This document shows positions 47,643 to 58,480 of a stretch of DNA of 64,000 nt, piece by piece (the first letter of the stretch is position 1; each line of letters starts with the position of its first letter). The notes beneath the pieces are model-generated. The model was not told the origin of the DNA. It was given only the letters and a program-made list of their open reading frames with translations, and searched no databases. Location of the stretch: assembly GCF_007655135.1 (NCBI RefSeq), contig NC_045127.1, forward strand, positions 14,393,001 through 14,457,000, read 5' to 3'. Both the position numbers and the translations under genes were made by a program. Origin of the DNA: Punica granatum (Eukaryota > Streptophyta > Magnoliopsida > Myrtales > Lythraceae).

Positions 47643-49201
47643 TGTAATAATTTTTTTAACAGAGGATCAATTTGTTGACAGAATGGATAATGAAGGACCA
47701 TTTTATTATAAAAATCTTTGAAAGATTAAATTATTGATTTTCGAATCTTGATAGTTTTCTCAAATCTAAAATTGAAATAAGGGGTTAACGCCCCTTAGCT
47801 AACCCTTTTGGCCCCTCTTTTTGCTCAATCTAGACAGTTACCGCATTTGTCAAGATCAATGTAAGTTTTGTGTTTATATGGTCTTAATTACAACATATGA
47901 TTTAGCAACACTATGGTAAATTTTGAGTTGATATCCGGTAGTGTGAATCTAGGGACGGGGAGATTGGAGGAAAGAATCGTAGTGAAGTGATTCCATAGTT
48001 GGATTCTCATCCAATTGAATTATTTATGTTCATTTATTTAGATTTTTATGTTTTCACGCTAAGTTTATAATTTTTCTATATTATCATAGGAAAAAAGAGA
48101 GAAAAAAAAAGAAAAGAAATTTGAGGATGGGGCTGATAAATGAGGGTCGTTTAGGCTAGGGTCTTTGAGGGAGATGAAGGGTCAGCAATGTCTCGACAAC
48201 TCCTTCCCAGCACCCTTTTCCCCCATCTTTAATGCCCTACTGATTTATACAGTAATCTCTCCCTATCGATTCCTTTCCCATTTCCCTTTTACCATTCCAT
48301 TTTATTCCATTCACACTGCAAGCTTTCGCGCGACGAGATCCCAGAGGATTTTGCGATGACCATTGGAGACAATGGACATTGGACTCCTCATCCCAAGCAT
48401 GAGAAATCCCCTTGGTCACGTCAGCTTCGTGCCTTACTTGATTTATTCGAAGTTTATGAAGAAATTTTTTGGTTTATTTAAGATTTTCTTTCTTTTCAAA
48501 TAGTTTTTCGTGGTCAGGAATTTTACTTATTTTTAAAGAAAATATGTAATAATTATTTGTGAATTTAGAAATTTGTTTCATTTTTTAATATTGTAATGAA
48601 TTATGATCATTATGTTTGAGGAATTAAAGTGAAACTCAACCACATAAGTGAGGATATTTGGAAAAAGATGATGGCTCAGCAAAAATGTTACATATGGTAT
48701 CAGAGTCGACCCTGGGATTGCCAAAGCAGGAGGAGTTGGGCAAAAGTGCACCGTGAGTGATCCCCCACTTTAGTTTTTTTTTCAATTAAAAAATTATTTT
48801 TAAATTTTCCATAAATTATTAAAAGGTGTTAGTGTCACTGTGATAATCTTTTTAACAGCGGACCAATTTGCTCGAGAGAATGGATATTGGAGGACCATTT
48901 TTATGATAAAAATCTTGGAAGGGCTAAATTATTGATTTTCGAATCTTGATGGTTTTCTCAAATCCGAAATTGAAATAAGGGGTTAACGCCCGTTAGCTAA
49001 CCCTTTTGGCCCCTCTTTTAACTTAATCTAGACAATTACTGTATTTGTCAAGATCAATGTAAGTTTTGTGTTTATATGGTCTTAATTACATATGATTTAG
49101 CAACACTATGGTAAATTTTGGGTAGACAGCCGGTAGTGTGAATCTAAGGACCGGGAGATTGGAGGAAAGAGCCACAGTGAAGTGATTCCATATTTGAGTT
49201 T
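47643..49201 (+). mobile_element. Possible TRIM-like LTR element, copy 2
   Basis: Candidate 5' LTR 47643-48692 (TGTAATAATT..ATGTTACA), primer-site-like TGGTATCAGAG at 48695-48705, about 145 bp of internal DNA, then a second LTR start TGTGATAATC at 48839 that matches the first for some 360 bp before meeting the right inverted arm. The internal region is far too short to code for protein. No purine tract was clear before the second LTR. Confidence 0.4.
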
Positions 49202-49640
49202 TAATTTTGCTTGTCCTTTGTTATGTTTAAAGTAAAGGTTCTCTGCCATTTTGTCTGGGGAAGGTCATACAACTTTTCAGACTCCACTAGGCGATTTTGT
49301 CCTCTAGTTGCAGAAGTTAGAGTTGAGTGTTTACTCAACTCAAAACACTTTGAATCACCTTCCCCGTTATCCTGATCCCCCAATTCCTTAGGACAAACTT
49401 TCTTGCACCACCACTTCAGCTTCAGAACGTGACTCACTTTCCTCTTCCTTATCAGGCTCAGGCTCATTACCCTCCCCCTCATGACCAGCTTCCTCTGCAC
49501 TTTCTCGAGTATTTCCTGAAGTATCCTGATTAATTTGGACTGTAGGAATCAAATCCTCCCCTTCATGACTATCTTCCCTTTGCATTTCCTGGAGCAGTTC
49601 GTGAACTTTCAAATTGCCTTGATTTGCTTAGACTATAGGG
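49201..49640 (-). pseudogene. Unrecognised acidic coding remnant
   Basis: Two overlapping minus-strand frames. One (from about 49640 to 49388) reads QGNLKVHELLQEMQRED.. and is very rich in Glu/Asp (..EPEPDKEEESESRSEAE). The other (49500-49201) carries the conserved arm peptide ending ..KWQRTFTLNITKDKQN. A frameshift would join them. I do not recognise the protein. It may be a fragment of a host gene captured by the repeat block. Confidence 0.4.
49202..49347 (-). repeat. Right arm of 146-bp inverted repeat
   Basis: Reverse complement of 41254-41400. On the minus strand it continues an open frame from further right (from 49500) through ..KCFELSKHSTLTSATRGQNR.. to a stop at 49201. Because the frame extends beyond this arm but not beyond the left one, this side is probably the source copy. 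Confidence 0.8.
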
Positions 49641-51960
49641 TTGGTTCAAACGGTTCGACACGATTCGGTTCGGCAAAATGTGGCTCATGTGAAATAGGGC
49701 ATCCAAATCATTATTATTTGTCCAACCTTTTTTTCTTTTTTACATAATTATCAAGTTATTTAAACCAACCTAAGGATGACTTTGCATCGACCCTTCAGTT
49801 GAATAAGATTCAAATTTTAATCACTTTTAAGCTGAATTTCTGGCGTTATTATCATGAATTGACCATACTATTCCCTCGCAAGCATTATTGGACGAGCTCA
49901 TTAAGGTGGATTTCCAACCTTTCCTAGGCCATTAGCCAATCTGTGTTCGCGAGCTAGCGGTTTATCATTTCATATAATTTCACAACATAACAATACTCTT
50001 GGGTGAATTCCACCTTATAGGGAATTATGGCCTATCCATATTGCAAGTAACACTTTTTTTGTTGCCCAACACGTTATGCTCTTCCCTTGTGATTTGTTTG
50101 GTAACTTCTTAAATGACTTCTCGATTAAAGAATTGTGATTTGGATTTGGATAACGCTCGACAATTGATTTTCATTATACAAACGACTTCTGTTGAAAGGA
50201 CAAATACAACACGTGATTACATAGATTTATTTATCAGGTCGGGAATGGAGTCGACATATCATAACAGGGAAATGGGACTTTTGTACTCGGTTATTGGGCT
50301 ACTGGGCGGGCCGGGGTGGCCCAATAGAATTGCGGGCCGGGCCAGCCCATTAATTCAAGTGGGTTAAAGATGTCAGTCCGGGCCAACCCATCCCGTTATC
50401 TTAATAGGCCGGGCATGGCCTGCCCAATAGAGGCGGCCTGGCCCATTTTGCCACCCTTACTCGCAAGAAGTTGTTAGCTAATGGGATGATGGGAATCGGG
50501 AGGCTGGGTCTTTTGCCTTGGTGGTGGTAAATGCACTTTAAACAAAAAAAGGGGCAAAAATTAGAAAGAAGGAAGAAAGGCTGAAAGGAGAGAGAGGCTC
50601 TACTAAACCATTAAATGCTCCTCAGAACAATAAGACATTAAGACTGACATGTGGCAAAGATCGGGCACACGGAGGAATTTTCAGCACAATGAGGAGCAAA
50701 ATAGCATTTCTCCATAAAAAAAAAATGAAAGAAATTGTAACTGACTCGATATTTATTGAGAAATTTTAAATCTATAGGGAAAACTTTTTACTTTTAGGAA
50801 AATTCTATTTTATTTGCAATTTACAATACAAAAATAAGCGACTCAATTTTATTTAAAAAAAAACACAAACAATGCAGAGATGTGAATTATCAAATTGATA
50901 TTCCCATGTAGAAACCAGTGATGCAAGATTCATAGAGAATGGTGAAGTTAGCGGGAAGATTGAGAGGCAAAATGTGGACATTAACGGAATAAGCTTAAAT
51001 ATTTCTATATCTATAAACTAGGTTTTCTCGTTCATACATTACACGGGACTTTTATGAAAAATATATTTGTTTTACATAATTCAAACTTAATTTTTAGTTA
51101 AAATTCGAAAATTTCTTGAAAAATAGTTTCTTTTTTATATGGAATTTAATATCTAATAATTATACCCAAATATATTTAGGAATTATGATATATATTAGTC
51201 AATTTTCAAAATTATCATTTTTAATTCAATAAAAAATTAGTAATCATAACCTTTGGGGATAATTTTGTAATTATAACATTTATGCATAAGTTGTGAAAAT
51301 ATATTAAAATAAAAATATTTCATTTAGAAGTATAGTTGTATATAATTACCATATCTATGCATAAGTTTAGCGGGTGCATTAAAATTTTATCCAATAACAA
51401 ATATATTTATACATATATTCTCAAATTATTAACATTTTTATTTATAAACTCTTAATATATATGCATACTAATTATCCCCGTTTATTTATAAATCCTAATC
51501 GAATAATATTTACAATTATAGCAATATTTATTGCACTATATATATTATATATAATATAAATTTTATTTGGTATAATCAATTCTTCAACATAAATTTAAAT
51601 TGATAGAAGATTTGTATTGAAATATTATAATAATATATTAAATTTTGTACTTATAAGTTTTAGTTCCTTTATAGACTATACAGTAAACCTACCAATTAAA
51701 AATTAATAAAATTTTCCAAAATAAGGGCAAAAATACCAACATAAAATAATTCAAATAAAGTTTCTTTCCTAATTTTGTTATTTTAAATTAAATTAAATTT
51801 AAATTAGATATAGAAGTAAATATTATTTAGATTTTGACCTTACTAATCCTATTTCAATAAACAATTATTTTTCTAACCCTTTTTTTGCATAAATATTAAC
51901 ATTTCCAACCTATATCCAAGAGCATTTACCTCTCTAACCCTATCTACTGCACGTGATACA
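49641..51960. other. Intergenic DNA, no gene seen
   Basis: 49,640-50,460 has GC-rich GGGCCGGGCC/GCCCAATA text; its end, read on the minus strand, starts GTAAGGGTGGCAAAATGGGCC, reminiscent of hAT termini, but no partner end was found. The rest is very AT-rich. Confidence 0.5.
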
Positions 51961-51972
51961 ATTGTGTATGTA

Positions 51973-52000
51973 TGTATATATATATATATATATATATATA
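51973..52000. repeat. (TA)n microsatellite
   Basis: Perfect TA repeat of about 14 units. Confidence 0.93.
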
Positions 52001-52220
52001 GATGCTACTTCATGCACATACACCCCAAATGTGGTTCCAGCTATTGAACAACGGTTCGACGATCTGAACAACATTTGAGTGATGAAGTACCCAATGAAGA
52101 AACTAACTGACTAGTGTCTAAAGTGAATGATTCACAAGGAATACCATTAAGCAGATCTCAAAGAGAGAGAAAATCAACTGTTCTAGATGACTAAGTGGTT
52201 TATTTACAAAAATTAGATTT

Positions 52221-53045
52221 CATCAGTTCAGCCGAGAAAATTTTCCCAAGTTAAAGAATTTGGTGATAAACAACTTGACGGATTTGGTAGCTGACCTCCC
52301 CGCTCAGTTCCTACATAGATTACAGAATTTGGGGAAACTTGTCCTGAGCAAATGTCATTTCAAAAACTACCCCGTTTGAAATTTGAGTTTGATTTTAGAA
52401 TCGTGATTTTGATTTTAACTCTACCCACTAAACAACAAAAACACACGTTTTCCAAGTCAAATTTATAATATCATCTCATTTGTCTTTTTCCACAATCAAA
52501 ATCAAAATCAAAATCAAAGTTACTTTAACTCTGAAATCAAACGCCCCCTGAGTCACGTGAAGGATCTCCTGTCAAAGGAATAACAGGGAAGCTCGTGCTC
52601 CAAGTCCCAAATAATGGTGCTCTTCCACATTTGAGTGTTTTTCAAGTATCAGAATGTTTATGCTTAACAAACTTGGATCAATTGCCATTTTCATTCCAAG
52701 GCTCGACAGTTCTGAAAGTATCAGCTTGTCAGGAATTGCTATGTCTAATAGCATCCTCAACAGCAAAAAGCCTCACCCGACTTAGCCATCTGACCATTGA
52801 GGATTGCAATGCTATGGAGGAGGTGGTCGCAAATGAAGGTTTCGGGGAAGTAGATGATGAGATTACTTTTGAGCGGTTACAGCTGGCGACTTTAAATTCA
52901 TTATCAGAGCTTAGCAGCTTCTCAACAAGAAGTTTAAGTTTTAGTCTGAAATTCCCATTCCCTGAGCGAGTGGTGGTTACTGAATGCCCTAAGATGGAGC
53001 ATTTCTTCCATGGAACCTTAAGCATGCCAATGTTAGCGATATTTG
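52221..53045 (+). pseudogene. Orphan copy of NLR exon 9 (LRR fragment)
   Basis: Aligns with NLR exon 9 but on the opposite strand. It starts HQFSREN-FPKLKNL (52221 on), continues LSKCHFK, is broken by a 178-bp MITE (52371-52548), and resumes with ..QVPNNGALPHLSVFQVSEC, LKVSACQELLCL and MEEVVANEGFGEVDDEITFE to FFHGTLSMPMLAIF. No NB-ARC or other LRR exon accompanies it, and the homology stops before the exon's donor. It is a duplicated, inverted exon that can no longer form a receptor. A read-through peptide of about 170 aa is open after the MITE but has no sign of being a gene. Confidence 0.9.
52371..52548 (-). mobile_element. GCGTTTGG-type MITE, copy c (inside LRR pseudogene)
   Basis: 178-bp insertion that interrupts the LRR reading exactly between TTTCAAAAACTAC and TGAGTCACGTGAAGG, which are joined in NLR exon 9. 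Ends CCCGTTTGAAA.. and ..TCAAACGCCCCC. Reverse complement matches 4181-4366 (GCGTTTGATTTCAGAGTTAAAGTAACTTTG). The comparison with intact exon 9 gives a clean before/after picture of the insertion. Confidence 0.82.
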
Positions 53046-53560
53046 CTATGAGTTGGTATCCATTCTCTCTGTTATGCTTTGAAGATTTCTTTATATGTCT
53101 TCATCACATGTGAATGCTTTAGTTAGCAAAAGTTTTCAGTTATCATTGTTCTAATATGTGTCTTTGCCAAATTTTTGTTAGCTGGCATCGACGCATCGGT
53201 AGGAAGCAGCTGAAGAGGTATCTAAAGCACTAGCTATAGACCCGCAAGTTCATCCACATGCCCCCACTCTGATCTTGCTCTGGTTGTCACTACCTGTGAT
53301 TTTGATGGCGAACCAAGACCCTCTTGTTAATTTGCTTTCGGTTAAAATATGTCTCTCTAAATTCGGCTCTCGCAATTGCGGGAGTTTATCATGTTCCATA
53401 ATAATTTCCATGGAGAAGCTTTAGTTCTGCATTAGTTCCAGATCTCAACTTGCCAGGCCATTGTTAAATTAGGACTGAGATACGGTTGAAATGCTTTACA
53501 AGATCGCCAGTTCTGATTCTAGACTAAAGTATCATAATCTTGTTCTTTTCACCAAATTCG
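53046..53560. other. Non-coding DNA after the LRR fragment
   Basis: Homology to the NLR has ended. No domain recognised. Short tracts may be remnants of the downstream part of the duplicated segment. Confidence 0.45.
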
Positions 53561-53562
53561 AC

Positions 53563-53945
53563 CTAACATTGTTGCTGTATATTTTTCTTGATATATGAAC
53601 TACCTTGATGGACCACGCTCCGATTGATCAGCCCTTTGATCGCCTCTACCAGAGGGGAAATGTGCAGGGCACTTTGGCCGGGTCTCGTAACGAATCTGCG
53701 GACGAGCTCAGAATCAACCTCAAGAATCACCTTGTGATATCCAAGAGCCCTAGCAAGTTCTAGGCCAGTCTGTGCAACCCACAATTCTGCCAAGCCTGCC
53801 AAGTCTATACCGATATTCCGAGCAAAACCAATTACAGCCATTGCCCCCTCCCTTCTCGAATCAGACCTGCTTCTGCTTTGCCCGAATTACTAAGAGATAC
53901 ACCATCCATGTTGAGCTTAACCCACCCAGCTTGCCAGGATAGCCA
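53563..53945 (-). pseudogene. Frameshifted RNase H-like fragment (RVT_3 type)
   Basis: Minus-strand frame with WVKLNMDG (about 53930-53907), the usual start of plant RVT_3/RNase H-like domains with its first Asp. It is followed after a frameshift near 53841-53850 by VIGFARNIG, AELWVAQTGLELARALGY and VILEVDSE, the Glu and second Asp region. The protein ends at 53563. This resembles the tail of a LINE or of the many RNase H-like plant genes. The frameshift and lack of upstream reverse transcriptase point to a pseudogene. Confidence 0.75.
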
Positions 53946-53949
53946 CCTA

Positions 53950-56487
53950 ATTAATCTCAGCTCTGTCGGCTACTCGCTGGCTCGATCATCATGTATCAGC
54001 TCTATATAGTTTCTCTACGGCACATGCAATGGGTGCTGTAGTTTCTGTTTTTCAAGTGAAAACTATGCCAAGGTTCATCGTAAACGAAATCTCAGAAAAA
54101 ATCCATATACTGGACAACTCTCTTAACAAGGAAGGGCAAATCCAACTACCATAAATTAGTGCACAAGTATATAGAAGACACCAATGAACCTTTCTCAAAA
54201 AATTTGAAGTTGTAAATTATAATATGCTTTGTGTTTTTCAGTTTGCACCCTGATATTTGGAAGCCCAAGGATCCCTGACTAATCCAGTTTGAGCCGAGTC
54301 GTCCTACAATGTGCTTTGAGTTTTACTCTATTGATCATGTTTCACCAATATTCAGGGAAAAAAAAGATAAGGAAAAACAAATTTAGAAACTTTTATAGAA
54401 GATGTGATTACTTTTGTCTGCAAAACGCCTATAACGTTAAGAATTGAAGGGATAAAATTACTTACTAACAAAACCATATCTCATTTATTAACAAATAAAA
54501 AATGTCAATTTCTTATTGTACAACTGTTAGAAATATTTCCCCATAAAAAGATAACATCGAATAGGTATTAGACGACCCAAATACTACACTGCAGATTTTG
54601 GGTTTTTCCGCACCATACAAAAGAAAGTGAAACGAAAGAAAGTGTTCAATTTTTATTAGTAAACAAAATACACAGCATGTGTAGACCAATGACACATGCT
54701 CTCGCTTGGTAGTTAAGAGTTTACATGTTAATTCTTGTGGTAGGAATATCCGCGCTCTTTTATTAGCTATAAGGATTTCTATATCTTTGAATTAGGCTCA
54801 TAAACCTCCTTTACAATCAAGAGATATTTGCTTGGTAATAAATGAAAAAATTAATGTAAACTAGATGAGAACGCTCAGGAAATATGTCTAATTTTATTAA
54901 TTAGAATAATTATGTTGTAATATCAGTAGTTATGTTATATTGTTGTAATTGCACTTCGGTGATTTCATTCAGCCAGAGTGACAGAATATAAGTTTAATAA
55001 ATGATGATTGACCTCCGTGACCATGTAATCTAAAATAAAATTTAAGAATGCAAAACAATTGGAAAGTATATATACATGGATTAAAAAAAGAAAAACATAA
55101 CTTAAGAAATTATCTTAGGAAAATAAGATCTATTCATAAATTTTTATAATTTGTTGTCGAATATATATAGATATAAGTGTATATTATAAAAAAAATAAAA
55201 CCTTAAGAAAAAATATCTATGAATATTCACATATTATTGGACATGCATATTCGGAATTTGTATATCGGTAACTTCATAAGTATCAAATCTCGATTTCTCA
55301 AGACATTGATATCTAGCATAAAATAAAATTTTCCAAGACCTTACAAAATCCAAAAAATAAAATAATCATCAGATAAAAAATCAAACATCTTTCAATATAT
55401 TCATATAATATGACATGATAATAAGAAAACTATTTATGAAATAGTTAAATATTAAAATAAGTATTTATTGGTTTCTTAATATAAAAGTAAATAAAAATGC
55501 AACAATTTTATAAAGAAATAATGATTTTGGATAATAGAATATTAAAAAATAATTAAATATCTAATTTTTCATATTATATCTTCTCAATGTAATATAGTTA
55601 TCGATGTCATAACAAAAATTATAATCAAAATGTAAGTCGTTGACCCAAACTTCTCATGAAATATTAAAAGAAGAAAAATTAGATCCTCTCTTATGTAGAG
55701 AAGACGCATCTCATTGTAGGGTAGCATCTACAAAGTTGATCGGATCCCCTGCCACTTGAATTTAGAGCGGGACTTGGGGCACTTCAAACATAGTGGAGAA
55801 ATTTACTTGTGACAATTCATCAAAAAGAAAAAGAAAAAGGAGAAATAACCTGCATTCGAGAACCTACAGTTTGTTGCTTCTCAAAGAACTCGAGTAGTAT
55901 AAGACACATATTTATAATCAACTAAAGATAATTAGATAACGAAATCTAATAAAAGGAAATATAATATTTAAAATTATGTAATACATAATTAGAATAGAAA
56001 TATATGAATACAGTATTATATTTTTTTTGTAATTTTTACCATTATGATTTAAAATAATTAAAAGATATATCAAATATAAAAATTTCTTATATTTAAGACC
56101 AAATAAAAATTTTCATATATTTCCTTCAATATATTATTTACATAATAAAACTGACATGTTGCTTCGTGAGAGGGTTTGTAAATGATTCGCAAGCTTTCCA
56201 CTCTGTGATGTGGCTTCGTAAGAGACCGCCAAAAGAGTTTGTTTCTATATATACTAATCGTAGAGCCTGCGCATTGTAAGGAATAGTTCCATCAATCTGA
56301 AAAAAAAATTATAAATAAAAATTTGAAAGAGAAATAGTATCGCGTAATAGAAATAGTTGAACATATATTTGTTCAGGTGATTTCGGACTTGGGAGGGTAG
56401 AATGTAGTGGGAATAATTTGAATGACCATTCTCTTCCAACTGATCGTGGCGTGCCGCTATTAAGCAAACCAAATCATCATGAATATA

Positions 56488-56530
<43 letters not shown>

Positions 56531-56860
56531 CCCCATCTTTTGTAGTTATCTCAAGAGATTCATCATAGACCCGTCTTTAAAAAAAAAAAAATCGAATCTT
56601 CGATCAGGGCAATGTAATGTAGGACTAAAAAGGAGGGATAAAAAATAAAATTCCGTAAATTTTTTTTTCAGAACTAAATTCAGAAAATACCTCGGTCCTA
56701 GTAAATAAATTCGGTAATCTAAAGCGTTTGGTAATCTAGAGCTGTTACAAAGAATCTCTTTCCTGAAGAGATGTGACTTGTTTCCAATACTTTTCTTATG
56801 ACGAAGACACCGCTGCCCTTCGGCTCTCAAGAGTCAGCTTCTCTGCCTTCTCGCGCTTCC
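53950..56860. other. Intergenic AT-rich DNA
   Basis: No gene seen. A TA microsatellite lies at 56491-56527. Open frames are short and unrecognised. Confidence 0.55.
56491..56527. repeat. (TA)18 microsatellite
   Basis: Perfect TA repeat of about 18 units in AT-rich DNA. Confidence 0.94.
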
Positions 56861-56869
56861 TCACTCTTC

Positions 56870-57424
56870 ACTTAAACGATACGTATTTTCCATAAACTCC
56901 CGCCACTCCCAGATCCTCTCCCGCCACCTTCACTCTCGGCCTCATCCTGCCTGGGCCCACTTCTTCAACACGACAATCCGTCCATCGATGCTCTGTTTGG
57001 CTGCCGCCCCTGTTGGTGTCCCTCCCATCTCCTTCCGCCCCCATCTTCCTCCATCTATCTCCTGCGCCTGAGGACTCTCCGAGCCAGAGCGGGGCGTCCA
57101 AAACTCTCACTCCACCATGCTGCCTTCTGAGATTGGCCCATAGCTCCTTGCCCATCCCTTTACATCCATCATATTCGTTTCTTTCCATCAAATCGCACCC
57201 ATCTGTGCTTGTACCTTTTCACCACTTTCCGCCCTTCCAACTGCTTGCTTAAAATTTCCCACAGAGATGGACAACTCCCTCTACGTTTCTCCTCTCCCTG
57301 CCCTTATCTTTTGTCAATGCTCATTTTGACTTCAACTTCGGGCCGAACAATTGCCCGACAGAATGCCCTTGAGAGTTGTTTTAATCCCATCCACGCCCGC
57401 GAATCAAAGCTGCACGCTGTCGGG
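56870..57424 (+). other. C-rich exon-like stretch, gene unknown
   Basis: Composition switches abruptly to C/T-rich sequence, as in plant first exons and 5' leaders, and ends CTGTCG|GTAAGC (57419 on), a good splice donor, before T-rich intron-like DNA. Open frames on both strands (for example 57013-57252 plus, 57191-56868 minus) show no domain. It may be the leader exon of a gene or a non-coding RNA. A coding product cannot be assigned. Confidence 0.35.
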
Positions 57425-57569
57425 TAAGCGTACTCTGGTAGCAAATTTTGCTTCAAGTCTGCCTATCTCACTGTTTTTTATTTTTATTTTTTAATGTTTA
57501 GTGACCATATGTTTTATTGTATGAATATTGGTGTTCTTGTACCAGCCATTGCCTTTGGTTTACATACTT

Positions 57570-58480
57570 TTGCAAAGTTTGTGGTATCAACTGTTGTTGT
57601 TAATTGTTGTGGCTTTTACATGAATATCTCACGGACAGAACTCGCACTGCATTCCAAAAGGGTCTTGATTTGCACCAGCATGGTCTATATGCTTGTTAGT
57701 GGTGATAACCACTTTCTACTCTGTCCATGTATACTGGAGCCGAAAAATTCATATGCCAGATCCACATTCTCTTCCAAATATTACATTGATATATTGGAAT
57801 TAGAAAGAGAGAGATGAGAACAAACCGCCGCATGAGGGACTTTATAATAAAGTTTCGTTATATTTATTTCATTTTCATGCTTGCCTAAAACATTATGGAT
57901 TGTTACGTTAGGTTCACAATTGCCAGTTGATTACATTTCCCCACTATAATATACAACTTTATTTTATTTGTAATGATGATTTTTTCGTGGTTTCAATCTG
58001 AAATTGACTTTAGAATATAATAATAATAACAAAAGGTTGGTCTGCCTTACCTATAGGGGTCAGTTGTTCCTGAATTATTCAACCATGTTTTATTCAACCA
58101 GTTCTTTCTTTTTCATTTATTTAGCGCTGTATATTCCTTTCGTGTTATATATATATTTATATATTTATTATATGCCTCTTTGTGTGTGTTTTTATAACAG
58201 CTCTGCCCTTTTACTGTTATATACTCTTACAAAATTTGCCATATCTGTTCATGTTGTCATTGTTACCGTCTTTACATGTACATGTCACGAGTACAATGCA
58301 CATTGTGTTTCTAAATGGCTTTCGCTTGCATCACCATAATATATATGCTTCTTAGTGGTCATATCCCTTGAATAGTTGCACTTTTCATTCCGCCAATTTT
58401 GTGAGGAGAAGGATTTAGTTGCCCGATCCCACTTCTCTTCCAAAAATTACATTAATATTTTGAAATTAAAAAGAAAACGA
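57570..58480 (+). repeat. Imperfect tandem duplication of about 260 bp
   Basis: 57570-57820 and 58220-58480 share ordered phrases: TGCATTCCAAAAGGG / TTTCTAAATGG.., TGGTCTATATGCTTGTTAGTGGT / ATATATATGCTTCTTAGTGGT, and CTCTTCCAAATATTACATTGATAT / CTCTTCCAAAAATTACATTAATAT followed by AAATTAGAAAGA-like text. It is diverged and non-coding. Confidence 0.6.

Larger units (their letters stand above)
41254..49347. repeat. 8.1-kb nested block of direct and inverted repeats
   Basis: Bounded by 146-bp inverted arms. Direct pair X: 41409-42065 and 46636-47287. Direct pair Y: 42783-44290 and 47289-48870. Inverted copies of Y parts: 44424-45560, with the segment at 43380-43970 present twice in reverse. Inverted pair: 42230-42430 and 45600-45800. 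The phrase AAGAGATTTGTGGGATTTTTTTGGGAATT occurs at about 42160 and 46012. No transposase or pol domain is present. It looks like repeated nesting and segmental duplication of non-autonomous elements just upstream of the NLR gene. Confidence 0.72.

Noticed and set aside
50430..50460. Possible hAT transposon end (GTAAGGGTGGCAAAATGGGCC on minus strand)
   Set aside because: No partner end or 8-bp target duplication was found; text of this kind is common.
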